Assembly (NCBI GenBank): GCA_016844485.1
Contig: JAENIZ010000097.1
Coordinates: 1 to 5,077, forward strand
Direction: 5' to 3'
Origin: Gammaproteobacteria bacterium
GTDB lineage: Bacteria; Pseudomonadota; Gammaproteobacteria; Eutrophobiales; Eutrophobiaceae
Length of the DNA stretch: 5,077 bases
A program made the position numbers and the translations under genes. The notes under the pieces are model-generated. The model was given only the letters and a program-made list of their open reading frames with translations, ran no database searches and was not told the origin of the DNA. How positions within the stretch are numbered: position 1 is the stretch's first letter; every line of letters begins with the position of its first letter. Positions 4,955-5,077 of the stretch are shown here, in pieces.

Positions 4955-4973
4955 CTTTGTGACCTAACAGTTG

Positions 4974-4979
4974 ATTATA
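4974..4979 (-). promoter_or_regulatory. possible -10 box ahead of the secreted-protein gene
   Basis: The minus strand reads TATAAT, 19 bases before the ATG at 4954. A hexamer ATCACA lies 17 bases upstream and matches 4 of 6 positions of the -35 consensus. If real, transcription would start within or beside the recombination core, giving a very short leader. The AT-richness of the area makes a chance match likely. Confidence 0.3.
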
Positions 4980-4989
4980 TGGAAAGTTA

Positions 4990-5030
4990 TAAATACTGTG
5001 ATATTCGGATTCCGTATATCACAGTATTTA
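4990..5030. repeat. 41-bp near-perfect palindrome
   Basis: The left arm TAAATACTGTGATAT (4990-5004) is the exact reverse complement of 5016-5030. After one T/T mismatch (5005 and 5015) the symmetry continues with CGGA (5006-5009) against TCCG (5011-5014), centred on the single T at 5010. It can form a 19-bp hairpin. No T-run follows. It may be the variable loop stem of an integron recombination site (see 4962-5077) or a dyad operator. Confidence 0.8.
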
Positions 5031-5077
5031 GAGAATTCTTGAGGATTGAAATATTTCATTAAAAACAACTTCTTGTT

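Larger units (their letters stand above)
4962..5077 (-). other. probable second attC (or attI) site, cut by window edge
   Basis: The minus strand has R' GTTAGGT at 4968-4962, a full match to GTTRRRY, immediately before the 4954 gene. The window ends with GTT at 5075-5077, which would be the start of the complementary R'' end if the next bases are RRRY. Just inside the ends, CAACT (4969-4973 on minus) can pair with AGTTG (minus strand of 5066-5070). The site would be about 120 bp, within the attC range, with a long palindrome as its loop. An attI site also ends in such a core and cannot be excluded. Confidence 0.5.

Noticed and set aside
4990..5030. LexA (SOS) operator
   Set aside because: CTGT and ACAG occur in the palindrome, but they are 25 bases or so apart instead of the 8 bases of a CTGT-N8-ACAG box.

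Overview
The window is a bacterial chromosomal segment, most likely gammaproteobacterial. This rests on an RlmI-type rRNA methyltransferase and a YpeA-type acetyltransferase close to the enterobacterial ones, plus palindromic intergenic repeats of a kind common in that group. The sequence does not support a genus call. Every recognisable gene is on the minus strand, so the order of reading is from high to low coordinates.

Right part (about 3560-5077): this looks like a stretch of integron gene cassettes. One site at 4563-4652 has the architecture of an integron attC recombination site: R'' and R' ends, matching L arms and two unpaired bases on the strand that would be recombined. It separates an AT-rich gene for a small secreted protein of unknown function (4652-4954) from a gene for a compact ferritin-like protein of the encapsulated-ferritin (EncFtn) family (4258-4536). 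The AT-rich gene sits between two GTTAGGT core sites, the classic form of a mobile cassette. A second site begins at 4962 and runs to the window edge; it contains a 41-bp near-perfect palindrome. Next come a VanY-type (M15) D,D-carboxypeptidase gene without a signal peptide (3598-4179) and a YpeA-like GNAT gene whose full-length frame has no ATG, GTG or TTG at the expected start (3130-3561). No integrase gene is visible; if one exists it should lie beyond 5077.

Middle (1245-3114): a HIT-family protein with an altered histidine triad and the 23S rRNA cytosine methyltransferase RlmI. They are separated by a 232-bp spacer packed with secondary structure: a palindromic repeat, a two-hairpin CCCTCTCC/GGGTGAGGG element, and a 12-bp hairpin.

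Left part (1-1244): a secreted alpha/beta hydrolase (esterase-713-like), cut by the window edge. Upstream of it is a 51-codon ORF that looks like the deleted remnant of a Tat-exported type B carboxylesterase. The spacer between this and rlmI holds two more copies of the palindromic repeat, one split by about 49 bp, and a 23-bp duplicate of part of the rlmI 3' end.

The genes do not form one pathway. The left and middle genes look like ordinary chromosomal genes with repeat-rich spacers; the right part looks like acquired single-gene cassettes. The most notable item is the EncFtn-family iron oxidase, which is encoded next to an attC site, without a visible encapsulin gene and without the C-terminal tail that normally carries the encapsulin-targeting peptide.
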